Notes under the pieces: model-generated
Database searches by the model: none
The model's input: only the letters and a program-made list of their open reading frames with translations
Told to the model about the DNA's origin: nothing
Translations under genes and position numbers: made by a program
Assembly: GCF_932276165.1 (NCBI RefSeq)
Contig: NC_063986.1
Span: 10,490,501 to 10,554,500 of the forward strand
Origin: Plutella xylostella
Taxonomy: Eukaryota; Arthropoda; Insecta; Lepidoptera; Plutellidae
DNA: 64,000 nucleotides
Direction: 5' to 3'
Shown here: one piece after another, positions 1 to 13,330 of the stretch
Layout: each line of letters starts with the position of its first letter
Numbering within the stretch: the first letter of the stretch is position 1

Positions 1-3000
1 TTCGCTATTATCAGCATTAATATTCTCATGTGTTAACAGATCATCGTAAGATCAAACGCCACTCAAGCCAAATACCTCAATCAAGTGACATCTAAACGGT
101 ATATTAATGAACACGCAAGTGATATATCAAACGTACAGATAGATGTCAAATACATTCATTTACACACAAATTCATAGCACATAGCTGACAAACTTAGATA
201 ATCAATAAATACACAAAATGGTGTGTCACTTACGAAAACGAAGCAAAAAACAATCCGCATATTGTTTACTGTCACGTCACAACACAACACAACTATTGTA
301 CCAATGAATAAAGTAAAAAAATCTAAGTATTTAATATTAATATTATTGATATAAAATTACTGAAAGTGTTCGCTCCGTCAGTTATTTTGACTGTCTATAT
401 AATGACCATGAGATTCAGTCAGTTTTTATGGTAAAAACAAGCAAAATCTTTAGAAGGTGAACTGGAAATTGTTTGATGTTGCACCAATCTTCCATTTGAT
501 GTTACCTATATGGCACTAGTGTTGTGTGATGTTCGATTACTGAAACCCTTGTGGAAAAAAATACCTAAAATCTATGATATTTTTATTCGCGACGAATTCA
601 CTTTGTTTTGAATGTACATCAACCCATTTTACTTCTCCAAACGGTCAACTTCACAGGAAAAAACTAATTTAATTTATTATTACTCTGGCTAGTATCGTTT
701 CCATGAATCGCTAAATTGGCTAAGGAGGAAAATTCACAATACTTATTTGATTCTAAATATTTTGGTTATCAATTTAACCCATTTTACGTCCACGTGTATA
801 TCTATTATCCCTTAATAAGATAAGAATATAATAAAGTAACTACTTATTGAATAATTTCCGCATCTTGAAGTAGGTAAACCGTTCTAGAAAATTCCCTTGT
901 GCGATTCTCACGCTGTCCCTCATCACGCTCCATGTTGTATTGCATGTCTCAACGTTAAGAATAGAAGAAACACGCAACATTCTAACTAAAAATGCTTCTA
1001 AGAGTACGTGCGTTCATAAAATCCACCAAACGTCCAACTTTCGGCATCATACGCAACGGACGCATCGCATTCAGTATTATTTGTATAGAAATTCACAAAA
1101 GATTGCCCACTACATCAACATTCACGCCGTTTTCCAATAGGTACATTTATGACCTAGGTTTACACTTACCTTCAATGTTTGCCCAAGTTCCGTAAAACAA
1201 TCTTATTTCATTCCCATCCCTACCAACACCCGTCTCTGACTCCACTCGACTCCGGGAGGTCCCTAGTCCCTAGACTACGGCACCTCGTATTGAATCCACT
1301 TTGATTTGGAGCACACTTTGAACTCGCTTGCACGAATACTTCATAAATTCCCTGAAATGAGGTTCGCAGTATTTCTTCCTCCTTTTATTTTGTGTGATGG
1401 ATGAGTGTGCGTGTGACTAGCCATGCCATGGGCGGTGTGGAACAGGTTCACAAAAAATAAAGGGTAGGTAAGTACCTACCTATTACATTCAATTTTGTAT
1501 TGTTAACCTGCAAATTAAAATTTAACGGACTGCTATCCAAAATGCTATACAATACAAACTCTTTCATAATTACATCTAAGGTAGTTTAAAAATATAAATA
1601 ATGTAATTCTTACGTGTTGTGGCTACATTTGTTAGTACTTAGGTACATATACCACGTAATTTATCTTTAATTTATAAGTTAAATTGTACTTGTCTGTTTT
1701 GTAGTCCTTAAAAAAAAATATATAATAATAACGTCATCATTATAGTCACCTTCCTTACTTTAAATTGACTGTGTATATTTTACAGGCATGGCTTTAGAAT
1801 ATCATCGTCTAAACAACGTATTAAATAAATTGATTCCCATCATAAGAAAATCTACCTAACTACCGGCATAAATTCTTAGAAAATTGCTCAACTCAAGTCC
1901 TAATACAGAGCTATGGAGGGTGATATACTAAAACCCTTTGTCTAAAGAATAAAGTACGGATTATAGTCCCAAATTCTCCCGCGTTAAATCCACTCGTAAA
2001 GAAGACAAAAGATTAGGACACGCAGGGTCAGTTGAACAATGTCCTAAGCTTACTCGGATAGTAACTAATAAAGAGGAACGATGGAACCCTGGCACAGTAA
2101 ATTGAAATTCTTAGGTACTGAACTTTCAAGATGGTAACGGGAAAAATATGTTTGTGCAATGTTAATTCTTCTTTTATAAAGTTAATGTATGATTTGAATC
2201 CTAATTAATGTTCAAAAAGTGTATTAAAATATTTTTTTACCTAAATGTCTGCTGCTACAAATTCCGTTTTTTATAATAATTATGTTAGATTTTTAAAAGC
2301 GTCGTAATGAAATATTCACTGGAGACCATCCCGCAGAGTTTGCTGACCCAAATATTTATTCACAAAATATTAAAACATGCATTCAAGCCAGCGAGCTGCA
2401 GCGCTGCCAATGAAAAATTGAAAAGTGAAGTAAACACCATCAACAACGCTGAAGGGGCATTTATCATAAAACTGAAGGAAGAACTTAAGACTTTCAATTT
2501 AAAACTGTTGCAAAAAAGTGTTTAAGTTTAACTTAGTTTGCTCGAGATGACTTTGCTCTTTTGCATCCTCGTTTAAAAATCTCTTGTGAAATTTCATGGT
2601 GCGCGCTCGCGATGCTCAGCTGTTTTTGACAAGTGAGCGGTGAAATTGTCGGCTCCCTACGCCTTGTGTAGCCGGAATATATCCACTTTATCTCACAGAG
2701 GAAACTTCCTGTCTCACCTGTGTTTATGCGCTGGCTTGGATATTCTGCTCCATTTAATGAATACTCATGTCCCAAGAATTTCTGTCTTTGCTACGGCCAT
2801 GGCTTAAAGTTTCAACCCACCAAAATTTTACAAGAACAAGTCTTCAATATAACATACCTACCTTCTATTTTGAATACCTTCAATGTATTTCACAAACGTT
2901 TTCGTTTCTTATTTGAAATAATTGAAAAGCAGTCAGCTGGTCATAATTTATTATTATGATAAAAAGAATGACAGAAAATGTTAGAACTTCCATGAACGTT

Positions 3001-4121
3001 AATAAACAAAAAAACTTCAGGTACTCGTAATGTGTTTGCAACATCATAATATATAAATTACAAGAATCTTATTTATGTTGTGGAAATTGGGTGACAAATG
3101 TTACTTATTTATACACCTACTTCCTTACTTTATCTGGTATCTTGTGAAAAAATGTTATTCTTTTAGGAACTCTTTCAATTAAATGAGTTCAAAGGTTCAT
3201 TAACGGTGGAACTTTTCTAATTACTATTTGTTTAAGCAAAGAGAGCTAAGCAAAATCTTTTGAATCTTCCCAATCTCGGGAAAAAGTGAGTTCGTTAAAG
3301 AAAAAAATATATTTTCCTTGACGCCATTCGGTGTACAAAGTTTTAAGTTTGCGTGCTTATTTTTTCCTGCAACTTGAAATGAACATTTGGGGTTCCACCA
3401 TAGGGAATGTAAATCCAACTTAGGGATATTTATTTATCCACATTTCTTTCAACAATGTTTGTTTTACAACTCAGAAACAACAATTTAGGTACGATTTTAG
3501 TTTTCGGCTCAACCATTTCGATTCAAAGTTACAAACTCATACGTACCTATATAATTTTAAACTATAGTTCAGATTTTTTAGACAATAAACCTACACCTAA
3601 CAAGATTTTGTAACTCTATAAATGTAATGAACTCATATGATGCAAACATTGTCACGCAATTCCTTTGAGAAGTCGCTCACGACACTTCATGTAGTATATT
3701 TGATTAAGTTTGCCCAAGAAACAGCTATGATAGGTCCCTGACATCTAACAAATAAATAAAAATACCTACTAGAAACGTGAACTTACTTGAGGTATATGTA
3801 TAAAAATAATAACAGATATTTAAAAACTACGTATTACTAACCTTGGCCCAGACAATGCAACAGAGTTTCATTCCAGATTTAGACAAGATGGTCTCAATGT
3901 AAAAAACATTTTTCTTTTTGGGATTATTCCATACACTACTAAAGATCATCTCTACAGGAGTGCCAAAGTGTAATTTACCGGTATTTTTATAGAAAAAAGT
4001 AAATAAACGGCAGGAAACCTGTCAACTGTCAATGGCAGTGCACTTTAAGATTTTGCCGTAAGTTTTTAAAGAAAATATTGGCTTACTCGGCGCTTTTTAT
4101 TTCGTTTATTTTTCAACTTAG
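1..4121. other. AT-rich non-coding stretch, no gene recognised
   Basis: I see no exon, RNA gene or long coding frame here. The only repeat recognised is a partial copy at about 1028-1120 of a family whose better copies lie at 12370-12430, 18940-19035 and 22265-22370; they share the phrases CTTTCGGCATC, GCAACGGACGCATCGCATTC and TTTGTATAGAAATTCAC. The stretch at 1200-1340 is somewhat richer in GC but shows no convincing frame with splice sites. The small frames present have no motif or codon pattern that would support them as genes. Confidence 0.5.
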
Positions 4122-4414
4122 CTCTAATAACATGATGGCGACCGAATGGCGTAGTGGTTAGTGACACTGACCACTGAGCCGATGGTCCCGGGTTCGATTC
4201 CCGGCTGGGGCAGATATTTGTTTAAACACAGATATTTGTTCTCGGGTCTTGGATGTGCCCGTAAAATGGCAATAGGCCCGCCCCTTATTACATTGGGACT
4301 AACATACACTCTGGCGAAAAGTGGGTGCAGCAATGCACCTCTGCCTACCCCGCAAGGGAGTACATTAGTACAAGGCGTGAGTGCGTGTTTTTTTTTTTTT
4401 TTCTCTAATAACAT
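4122..4414 (+). mobile_element. tRNA-derived SINE with target-site duplication
   Basis: The body at 4134-4402 starts with a tRNA-like head holding pol III box A (TGGCGTAGTGG) and box B (GGTTCGATTCC), followed by a tRNA-unrelated part and a T-rich tail at about 4388-4402. It is flanked by a perfect 12-base duplication, CTCTAATAACAT, at 4122-4133 and 4403-4414, so this is a complete LINE-mobilised insertion. Open frames crossing it on both strands are by-products. A fragment of the same tail lies at about 24300-24358. Confidence 0.9.
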
Positions 4415-7400
4415 AAACACTCGTTTGGCTATAAATAAACGTGTTGAATGTAGAGAGCCATATTTAATTAGATTTCCATTTGATTTCCGAGATAAAACTT
4501 TCAATGTGTCATTAAATCTACCATCAGGCCAGCCAATAAGCTTGATACAATGAAACACATAGGTATCAAGTAATTATAACTGGTAAGGGTGCATTGGGCG
4601 CAAGTATTTATGACAAATTCTTGACCAGACTCCCCCGTTCTCGAGGAGGTAATCATGCGATGTATGAGTGAACGCGACGAAAAACTTATATACTAATCCA
4701 TGCAAGGTATGCAGAGTTAGACTTTTAACAGTACAGTAATCGAGATACTCAGTTTATTAGAATGCACTAGAGGCATCTGGAAATTAAAATGAAATTAAAT
4801 CTAATATTAACCACATCTCAAGTGATTGCCAGTGTCTGAAATTATACAATGAGACGGACCAAAATACAATAATGTCACCTTCTTTATAGCGATGACGGTA
4901 CATACATAAACTAGAGTTGCTAGCGTATCAAACTGAAACATCGCGGCAACTCAGTTTATCACAATATCATTGTTCAGTACATTTTTCCTCGCAATTCTTC
5001 TGACGGAAAATTCATGGTAGAGATGATACGAGAGCGAATATTTTTCAAAACTGCCGGCCCCGCCGCCCGTGATATGTCAAAGCTTTGAGAGATCCAACTC
5101 ACAACAACTACAGGAGTAGAGGTGATTCGTTGGCTCGTGCGCGAATATCGGATTTAGAGACTTTCGAATCGTATATTATGTAAGATGTCTAGTCGATATC
5201 GAGTAGAATATTACTTTGTTATGCGTATTGCATCTTTTGCATTTCATTGCCCTAAAGAGGGGTTATAAATATTGTACGTGGATCCGAAAAATAATTTGGT
5301 ATAAAAAGGCTGTTAGAAAAAGCGTATAACATAAGCCTCAACGGGGTGACACAGATTGGTATTCAAACCACTCACAAAAAAAATCTCCTTCTATGTAAAT
5401 CAAAGTAAACTTTGTTGCTCACATGACTTTAGTCTTTATAATAATGAGTAGTTATTTTTTCATATTTCCATTATCCTGTATCTATAAATGTACCTATGGC
5501 TCAACTCTACAGTATACTAAAGATAATAGAGATACACTCTCGATATGGTAATATGTAGGTATATATGATAGGTGTTATTGTCTTTGCGACTATGCTGCCC
5601 TGGTACTTCGCTTTGACTATCACTCTAATGAACATGCACAAATCTGATGCACTATTCGGTGAAGCAAAGCGTTTTAGAATCGATTTATTTATATAAGGCA
5701 CATCGTTATGGACCCAAAATAATAGTGACAATGCTGTATGTAATTGAAGTTATGATAATTCTCGTTTTTTTTTAACAATATTACTAATAATAATACATAA
5801 TGTGGGGATATCTCACACATGGCTATCCGATCCAAGCCAGGCAAAGCGTGTAATATGGGTATAATTTATTAACAAAAGCTATGAGATGTTAACAAAGTGA
5901 CGGGTCGAGTCACCCACGTTCACCTTACGATTCCACTGTTACAACACTCTGTTTACTACTAAACAAAATCCGTTTAATTGTGCGAAAGCATATCCCTTCG
6001 ACACAACATTTACTTTAATGAAATATAAAATAACCTTAAAGTCAGTTTATTCAATGGCAACTTTACAAATCTAACGAAGAAAACTGTAAATGGAGAAAAA
6101 CAAATTAATTATTTGAGAAAAAAAAATATCATCTTATGTTCAAGTGGACTTCAGTCGAGTATCTGTTCTGTTAAAAATAACTTCAGTATCCAATCCGCAT
6201 CGGAATGAAACTGAAGCTTAGAATAACAATTAAATGCCAATAACCCTACGCGGTATTTCTGCTAAGCACTATTTATACTGCGATGGCTGGAAATAGATGT
6301 TCGAGGCAAGTGGGACTAAATCTCCTTAGATCCATTATCTCCTGGTACAGATTTATCATATTATGATATAAATTATTATGTCTGTCAAACTAGAAATAAA
6401 ACGCTCAAGCGATGCCTGCAATATTGTCGTAAAAGAACTGTAAAACCAAACCAAACAAAAAAATTGCAACACCTATGTATAAAGCAAACTGTGATAGCGT
6501 CAGCTAACAGAGTTAAAACACTAAAAAATAAAAACCAAAACAATTAATATATGTATCTAAACGCTAGAGCAATAGTTATAAATATTGATAAAATAAACAT
6601 CAACAAATTACAGAAAATAAAGCCCCAACAAACAATAATAAAATAGCTAAGTAACTTATTAACTTTAGCAAATCGGAAAACTTATCCCATAAAACATCGA
6701 TGCAATGGTACAACGTTGTTCGAAGGAGAGCTTTCAACTCATTGACCTAGTTAGAAACACCGAGATAGTTAGAAACTAAGCACTAATCGCCGCTCGCTAC
6801 ACAAGTACACAGTCCAGACACAAAAAGAATTGAATATAAACGAGACATAGCAAGAAATACTGCACACAACATCGTAACAGGTGCACGCAATAAGAACTAA
6901 CAGAATACACTGCAACCTCTTCCTAGCAGGGCCCGATTCTGGCAATCTGGGTAAAATAATGGAGTTGAAAATCAGGTGCGATCTACGAGTAGATCGCTGG
7001 CGACATACCTACAGATATTAGGCCTATCACATATTTCAGAAATAATAATTTGATCAGCTAAATCTCGAAAACTTTTTTGTTTATTCCTTTTTATTTTCGA
7101 GGTACTTACCTATGTTTTTAAATTTCTTATTGTCTGTTGTTGTAGTCAATTAAATACATTCAAAACATGGTTTTAACCGAAAAGTTGTAGTAAATCGAAA
7201 AATAAAATTATAATGACTACGTAAAAAAAAAACTATGTAGATTAACAAAACACCTTTTCTGTAGTAAAATGCTAGACTTAATCAATAATTAAATTTCTAC
7301 GACTGGACATTATCTCCACAATCACCAGAATAAGGCCACAGGTCTAAAACGATCGCAGCAGAAACTCCTTTTGCACTAGATACTGGCTGCAAACAGTTTT

Positions 7401-9281
7401 GTAACCAATACTTACACTCGGATAGTTTATCGATGCTCTCGCCTCCGCCATAGAGGAGAGAACGAAAAGAATCGATACATCGGACGCTCCAGCCTAAATA
7501 CAACGAATGCAGGAAATTTTACTCTTTTCTAAGTATACAGTTACGCTAACCTTTTCTCTTACAAAAAAATGAGATATATTTTTTCCAGCGTTCTTTTTAA
7601 ACTGAAATTCCAATTTGTTACACAACTGTCTGATTGCTTTGTTTCTGATTTAAGAGCTTTTTAAACTCGATCCAATTAAACTTTGTTTTATGGTCATCCG
7701 TTTTTAAAGTCCGAAGCAGTACAGAGTGATTGTGAAAATTTACATGGAGAGTGAATTCAGAAAATGTTCGGTAACCTATTCGTAATTTTATAGATATAAA
7801 CCTTTATTTAAATATGATCTAAATGTGAGATAGATAATATTGACGGATTATGACCTCACAATATATCCCCCTATTTACCGAGGGACTCACTTCTTTTTAC
7901 GAGCACTATTGAGTACATAAGCCGAATATTAACCGCTAGCAAAATGTTTATCGGCTACTTGGAAAGTTAATCGATAGCATCCAGCACTTAGTGAATGGCT
8001 ACAGATTACTAGGAGTAACCTAGGCTAGGTAGGCTGTTGCTAAGCTCGATATTAAAAATAAATTTATTACACAACCGAGACCCGTGACCAATAAAAAAGT
8101 TCCGATCACAAAACTTTATATCATTGAACGGTTATATACCGTATATACCCGATTTTTTCATACAAATGCCACAATATCTTTGAATCTGTCAAGATCTGTC
8201 ATATCTATTATATTGTGATTGGCCAATCTGCAATGACAGGCTGTCAGAGTGAGCGATAGATCTTGAAATAACACAATAAAGCCCAGACTCCACGGATCAA
8301 TCTAAGTTCCTCGGGTGGGGTATTAATCCCCCCGTGTACATACAGCTTTACATAGATATTATTGAAAGTGCGTCTGCTATTCTGCCGATAATCCTTTGTC
8401 TAGTTTGCTCTGAGTCAGCTCTCAGATGCAGGTTGGTTCTATGTTAATACCTAGATTATTACTGTCTTTACCCCAGTTTGCGCCGGGGTAAAGAGAGTAA
8501 TATTCTATGTTATACGTCAGTGCAGACCTTTATAGGTAATTGCAAAAAAAAATACAAGTGATCTTTTTTTTAATGTTTTTAACGACTGAGTGACAATTTA
8601 GTGTACGTTCCCTAATATGTGTATCATCATAAGTTAAACAGACCGCTTAACGTGATTTATGACTTTTCTGAGGCTCAGTTAGTCTAGTATCGGTCTAAAA
8701 ATATATTCTTATTATTATTTAATAGCATCGTGTAGCCATTGGCTTTCTTATTAATTAAAGTTAAACAATAATTTAAACCATTCGCGTTTTGTCCCACATG
8801 AATTTGTAAAAATATATTATTTATATAATTTCCTCTGCGTTGTAAAGAATATTATTTGTATCTCCCAAGTCGCCTCTCCTCTAGAGTGCCCTAGCCTGCG
8901 GTTGAAGAGGTGAAATAAACTCCGGTATTAATGTTTAAGAAACCTTGTGAGTTGAGAGAAAAATAAAATACATTTTCCTTTCCGTGTATCTCTCCGGATC
9001 TTATTTTAAGGTGGTTAGATTTGTATGGGCGGGTTTGAAACAGAGCAATTGCGATTTTTAAAATAAAATAAACGTTAATTCTACTTAATTTTATAAACGT
9101 GATAGTTTGTGTTTGTAACTCTTTCATGGTGGAGAAATTTTGATAAAATTTTACAAATGAAATTTGGAAGCTGACACCATGGATTTATCCCGAAATTCCC
9201 ACCGAAAACGTGTCAAAGCGAAGCGAAGAGCGCAAAAGTTAGTAAATCAAAATTAAGTTTGAATAATGAAATAACTATGTC
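4415..9281. other. Non-coding stretch with minor repeat traces
   Basis: No exon or RNA gene was recognised. At 5800-5850 there is a phrase, GGGGATATCTCACACAT, resembling one at 14527-14545, which suggests a shared repeat tail. At 8459-8500 TTACTGTCTTTACCCC and GGGGTAAAGAGAGTAA form a hairpin about 10 bases apart, probably a decayed palindromic element. At 9180-9240 the phrase TTATCCCGAAATTCCCAC followed by AAGCGAAGCGAAG resembles the 3' part of the Helitron-like element at 22028-22233. The rest gave no signal. Confidence 0.45.
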
Positions 9282-9891
9282 GCCGGCTCCATACGTTGGC
9301 CCCAACGCAGGTCCCAACGCTACTCGTCCAACGTATGGATCTAGAAAATTGCGTTGGCCCCAACGTTGGGGCAAGCGTTGGTAGTTGGCCGGCTCGTGTC
9401 GGTTTTATCAAAGGAATCTGCGCCAACGCTGGCGATCACGCCCACACGTTGGCGCTTTGCTCAGTGCTGTTGCAACACGCAACGAGTGCGGACGTCGAGC
9501 TAGAATGGATTTCTCATCCACAAAATCGTCACATTTATGGAAAAATTAAAAAGTTACAGATTTTATTGAACTTAACAACAAACACACCCAATAATATGGG
9601 ACGCAACTCGAAAGGAACATAAAAATCATAATGTATTAGCTGATGCACGGCGCAGCATTCAACAGAATATAGGCATGATCTTCTCGATGAATGAATTGAA
9701 GATTTTAAAAAGGCGGGAATGATTAATGAGCACATATTTATCGCCTCAGAGCAGTTAAGATTTCTGTATCGGACATCTTCAGGTTGGCTCTGCCGGGACA
9801 GAACTAGTTTATTAGCCAACGTATGTACGCCTCACCCAATTTACAGTCCAACGTTGGTACCAGCGTTGGGACCAACGTGTGGAGCCGGCCT
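9282..9891. mobile_element. Non-autonomous TIR element with GCCGGCTCC ends
   Basis: The left end GCCGGCTCCATACGTTGG and the right end, read in reverse complement as GCCGGCTCCACACGTTGG, are terminal inverted repeats that continue as diverged runs of CCCAACG and CCAACGTTGG. The element is about 610 bp. It contains a degenerate MADF-like coding remnant but no transposase. That combination suggests a deletion derivative of a PIF/Harbinger-type transposon, whose second protein is often Myb/SANT- or MADF-like; this assignment is inference. Confidence 0.6.
9579..9720 (+). pseudogene. Degenerate MADF-domain-like fragment inside TIR element
   Basis: In one plus-strand frame the sequence reads HPIIWDATRKEHKNHN followed by about 15 further residues rich in Ala and Arg. 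This resembles the start of a MADF domain, where a pro-x-x-Trp-Asp block is followed by a basic stretch and a conserved helix. The residues expected upstream are broken by stops and a probable frameshift, and the frame ends at a stop near 9719. It is likely a dead remnant of the DNA-binding accessory protein of the surrounding element. The recognition is by eye only and could be coincidence. Confidence 0.35.
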
Positions 9892-10239
9892 GTCAACAAA
9901 TTTTACGCTCAAACGCATTCATCTTAACACCCTGTTTAAGTACAGATTTTTTACAACAACAAAAAATCTAAACATCCGACCGCAATTAGTGAATATAAAA
10001 TTATATTTCATATCGAAAACATTTACTTAAACAGTAACGATTTCAAATTTGCAATAATTATATACTACTTAAGTACCTATATTAAATTACCTTACAACGA
10101 TCAAAGTAGACAACAGCTGTAGCTATAGATGTAGCTTGAAGGAAAATAATTGCCTTTGAAACGTAATATCCGCTTATTAATTCTGATCGATCTCTGCTCC
10201 CTCTATTAAACAATATTGACTCAATACGAAGGAAGTAGG

Positions 10240-10375
10240 TACAGTCAGCTGCATAAGTATCTATACGCTTTTGTACATTGTCAATCTGAAACCACCTACT
10301 AATCAATTGAAACATTGACGGTTCGTCAGTTTGACAAGGTGCAGAAGTGTATTGATACTTATGCAGGTGATTGTA
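10240..10375. mobile_element. Short TIR element (MITE), 136 bp
   Basis: The left end TACAGTCAGCTGCATAAGTATC and the reverse complement of the right end, TACAATCACCTGCATAAGTATC, match at 19 of 22 positions. There is no coding content. The length and paired ends fit a miniature inverted-repeat transposable element. Confidence 0.75.
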
Positions 10376-10799
10376 CGCTTCGTAAAAACTAAATCAACTC
10401 ACAGTCTTTTTCTTAGCGTCGATGAAAAACAGTAAACCAGCAGTTCTAGTCTAGTGTTTGTTGTCGATGGGCTCAGAAGGTGAACTAATGACACAAACGC
10501 TGCCGCTGTATTAAGGCCCGGGTCTCCTATTTACCCCGTAGCTCGCGTTCAGCGTCACGCCGTAGGCCGCGTCACGATGCTCACTACGTCTGCGTAGCGA
10601 TGCGCGATTATAAATGATACTACATAAATTATTCGATTATTAAAATCATTCGATTATTCGATTATCATTTTAGAGTATTACTAATCATTTACCACTACTT
10701 TTGTATCGCTACTTCTTCGTCGCTACTTTTTCATTTACTACTTATTCATCGCTATTTTTGCATTTACTACTTATTCATTTACTACTTTTGCATTTACTA

Positions 10800-11627
10800 G
10801 GGTAACGTAACGTACCTTGGGACGCTTGTACCTCGGGACATTGATTGTATTTTTAAAACCGGCTAAATAAACACATTAAAATTCTACCCTAGGCATAGTA
10901 TTTTACTCGCTTGGCAAAACTAGCGAGTCTCGTGATCATACCAGCATCGAGTGTGTGGTGAAGACAATATGAAGTTTTTAGGAGTCAAAAGTAGCTTTTG
11001 TATAGTTTTTTGTGTTGCTTTATCTCATTGAGGCATGCTCAAAATAAAGACATGAATGTCACGTATAACTTTTCAGTTATTTAATGTTATGACATGGCAA
11101 TTATCTGAAAGATTCCTATTAATTAAAAATAAAGATATTTAAATTTTGTTTAAATATTGCTTTTTTGTTCCTTGGGACACGATTAAATTTGTACCTTGGG
11201 ACACTGTTTCCTATGGCTTTGTACTATGGAAAATGCAAACATCTAAATAACGCCTTATATCTCTGTTCTTATTAGTGCCAGAGTGAAACTAGACAGAAGA
11301 GAGTTGCAGTAAATCAATAAGAACAGAGATATAAAGCGTTATTTAGAAGTTTGAATTTTCCATAGTACAAAGCTATAGGAAACAGTGTCCCAAGGTACAA
11401 ACGTGTAACGTACCTTGGGTCAAAACAAGCATTTTTACTTTTATCTTAATTTAATAAAATCTGGCCACACTAAAGCTTTAGCACAAATACTAGTGATAAT
11501 AGATTATATATCCTACCGAATAAAGAAAATTTCACATTAATATCTTAGTTGTACGCTACGATAGCTTCATTCAAAGTTGGGGTAGTCGAAAATGTCCCTA
11601 GGTACGTTACGTTACCCTACATATTTG
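10800..11627. mobile_element. Nested TIR element with GGGTAACGTAACGTACC ends
   Basis: The left end GGGTAACGTAACGTACCTTG and the right end (reverse complement GGGTAACGTAACGTACCTAG) form near-perfect inverted repeats of about 24 bases. TA flanks both sides, as expected for a TA target duplication of the Tc1/mariner type. The inside repeats the phrase CCTTGGGAC and carries a very long foldback at 11189-11400. No transposase frame is visible, so the copy is non-autonomous. Confidence 0.75.
11189..11400. repeat. Foldback with ~85-base arms inside the nested element
   Basis: The arm at 11189-11273 is mirrored in reverse complement by 11316-11400. Both share TTGTACCTTGGGACACTG, TTTGTACTATGGAAAAT, TATATCTCTGTTCTTATT and the intervening bases with only a few mismatches, around a loop of about 42 bases. 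A transcript across it would fold into a long RNA hairpin. Confidence 0.8.
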
Positions 11628-12399
11628 TTGCTACATTTTCATTTTCATTTACGTAGATAAATACCAATACTCACTAAAGTGACTAATTATAAAATAATGA
11701 GTAAAACAATAAAGTAATTCGGTATGTATACAATTTATTATGTCCACCGAAAAATAATACTTAACAAACAAAAATACACTCTATGTAGAACAAACATTCC
11801 TTAGGTACTTACTTACACACGTATTACTTGGTTAATAATGGTTTAAAACCCTAGTTATTCGATATTCCCACCCCTAGTAGTGTCCGTTAGACACCCGTCT
11901 TAGCGGCGCTGGTAGATGGCACCATAGCTGACCGTCGTCGACGGCGCGTCTGCGTTCAACTCGCCGCGCCCGCGCCCCTTTCATTCGTCTCATTCATCAT
12001 TACATTGTTGCAAATAATCGATAATCGAAAAATAGTGGTACTCATTCACCGCTACTTTTGCATTTACGAATTACAAATACAAGAAGCGGTCAATTGCGAA
12101 TCGATAATCGAAGTAGTGGTGCTTATTCGATTATTGTAATAAGTATATAGCTACTTTGATATTCGATTATGGAGAGTAGCGGTAGTGGTGTATTCGATTA
12201 TTGATATAAGTGATAATCGCGCATCGCTACGTCTGCGCGCCAAACGTCGGCGTGTGAGGGAGACCGCATCAGTACATTTCTATAGTGAGCATCGTGACGC
12301 GGCCTACGGCGTGACGCTGGACGCGACCTACAGCGTAAATAGGAGACCCAGGCCTTAGATAACCATCCACCTAACGCAACGGACGAATCGTATTCAGTA

Positions 12400-13150
12400 T
12401 TATTTGTATAGAAATAATTCACAAAAGTGCGTCCACTTTATCGGCATTGCCGACGCCGCGTCGTTTCTCCATACATTTATGAAAATACGTTTGGTCCGAT
12501 ACCTACGATTGAAAGTTGAGAAAACCTCGCACACAGCATAATAAACCAGAAGTAGGGGACCGCACTCAAGTCGATTCTTCGTTAAGTGTTACAAAATTAT
12601 GATAATATTATAACGGCTCGGGCTTGGTCTTTTTTCAATAGGTCCGAGGGAAAATGGTTTATACTTTATAGTATAAAGAATTCTACGTTGGTACGTCGAC
12701 TATGCTGTATATTCCACTTTCCCGTAGTCTTTCTCTCTTTATTTTAAATCGGTAGAATGTCTTTTGAGTGATTATTAAACAGATTATTTGTATAGAAATA
12801 ATTCACAAAAGTGCGTCCACTTTATCGGCATTGCCGACACCGCGTCGTTTCTCCATACATTTATGAAAATACGTTTGGTCCGATACCTACGATTGAAAGT
12901 TGAGAAAACCTCGCACACAGCATAATAAACCAGAAGTAGGGGACCGCACTCAAGTCGATTCTTCGTTAAGTGTTACAAAATTATGATAATATTATAACGG
13001 CTCGGGCTTGGTCTTTTTTCAATAGGTCCGAGGGAAAATGGTTTATACTTTATAGTATAAAGAATTCTACGTTGGTACGTCGACTATGCTGTATATTCCA
13101 CTTTCCCGTAGTCTTTCTCTCTTTATTTTAAATCGGTAGAATAGCTTTTG
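12400..13150 (+). repeat. Tandem duplication, two copies of a 384-bp unit
   Basis: The unit starting with TTATTTGTATAGAAATAATT appears at about 12400 and again 384 bases later. The two copies are almost identical over their whole length, for example AGTAGGGGACCGCACTC and TCGGGCTTGGTCTTTTTTC occur in both, ending near AATCGGTAGAAT. Part of the unit (GTGCGTCCACTTTATCGGCATTGCCGAC) belongs to the repeat family seen at 1028, 18940 and 22265. The near-identity points to a recent duplication. Confidence 0.9.
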
Positions 13151-13192
13151 AGTGACATTGCAATATTTTTTTGCACACCGTTTAACATTGTT

Positions 13193-13330
13193 TTTGAAAG
13201 AAAGAAAGAAAGAAAGAAACATTTATTTGACACACTGAACAATAAAAACAGAAAAAAAAGAAAAAGAATACTACAAAAAATATATATCAAAATACATTTT
13301 TCATGTACCTACTTCCTGTGGGCTGACTGA
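13193..13330. repeat. GAAA microsatellite with dispersed-repeat tail
   Basis: A run of GAAA units at 13197-13220 leads into AACATTTATTTGACACACTGA. The same phrase occurs at 16525-16550, and related ones follow GAAA runs at 31428-31480 and 60835-60900. This looks like the end of a dispersed retroelement or SINE family; the short frame crossing it is not a gene. Confidence 0.55.

Larger units (their letters stand above)
10512..12359. mobile_element. Long-TIR element of 1.85 kb carrying a nested insertion
   Basis: The left arm begins AAGGCCCGGGTCTCCTATTTAC and the right arm, in reverse complement, reads AAGGCCTGGGTCTCCTATTTAC. Pairing continues for roughly 80-100 bases through GCGTCACGCCGTAGGC and GCGTCACGATGCTCACTA. 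Inside the arms lie loose repeats of CATTTACTACTT and TTCGATTAT, and a second complete TIR element at 10800-11627. No transposase frame was seen. A target-site duplication could not be assigned with confidence. Confidence 0.75.

Noticed and set aside
4124..4558. Overlapping long frames on both strands
   Set aside because: They are produced by the SINE at 4134-4402 and carry no domain.
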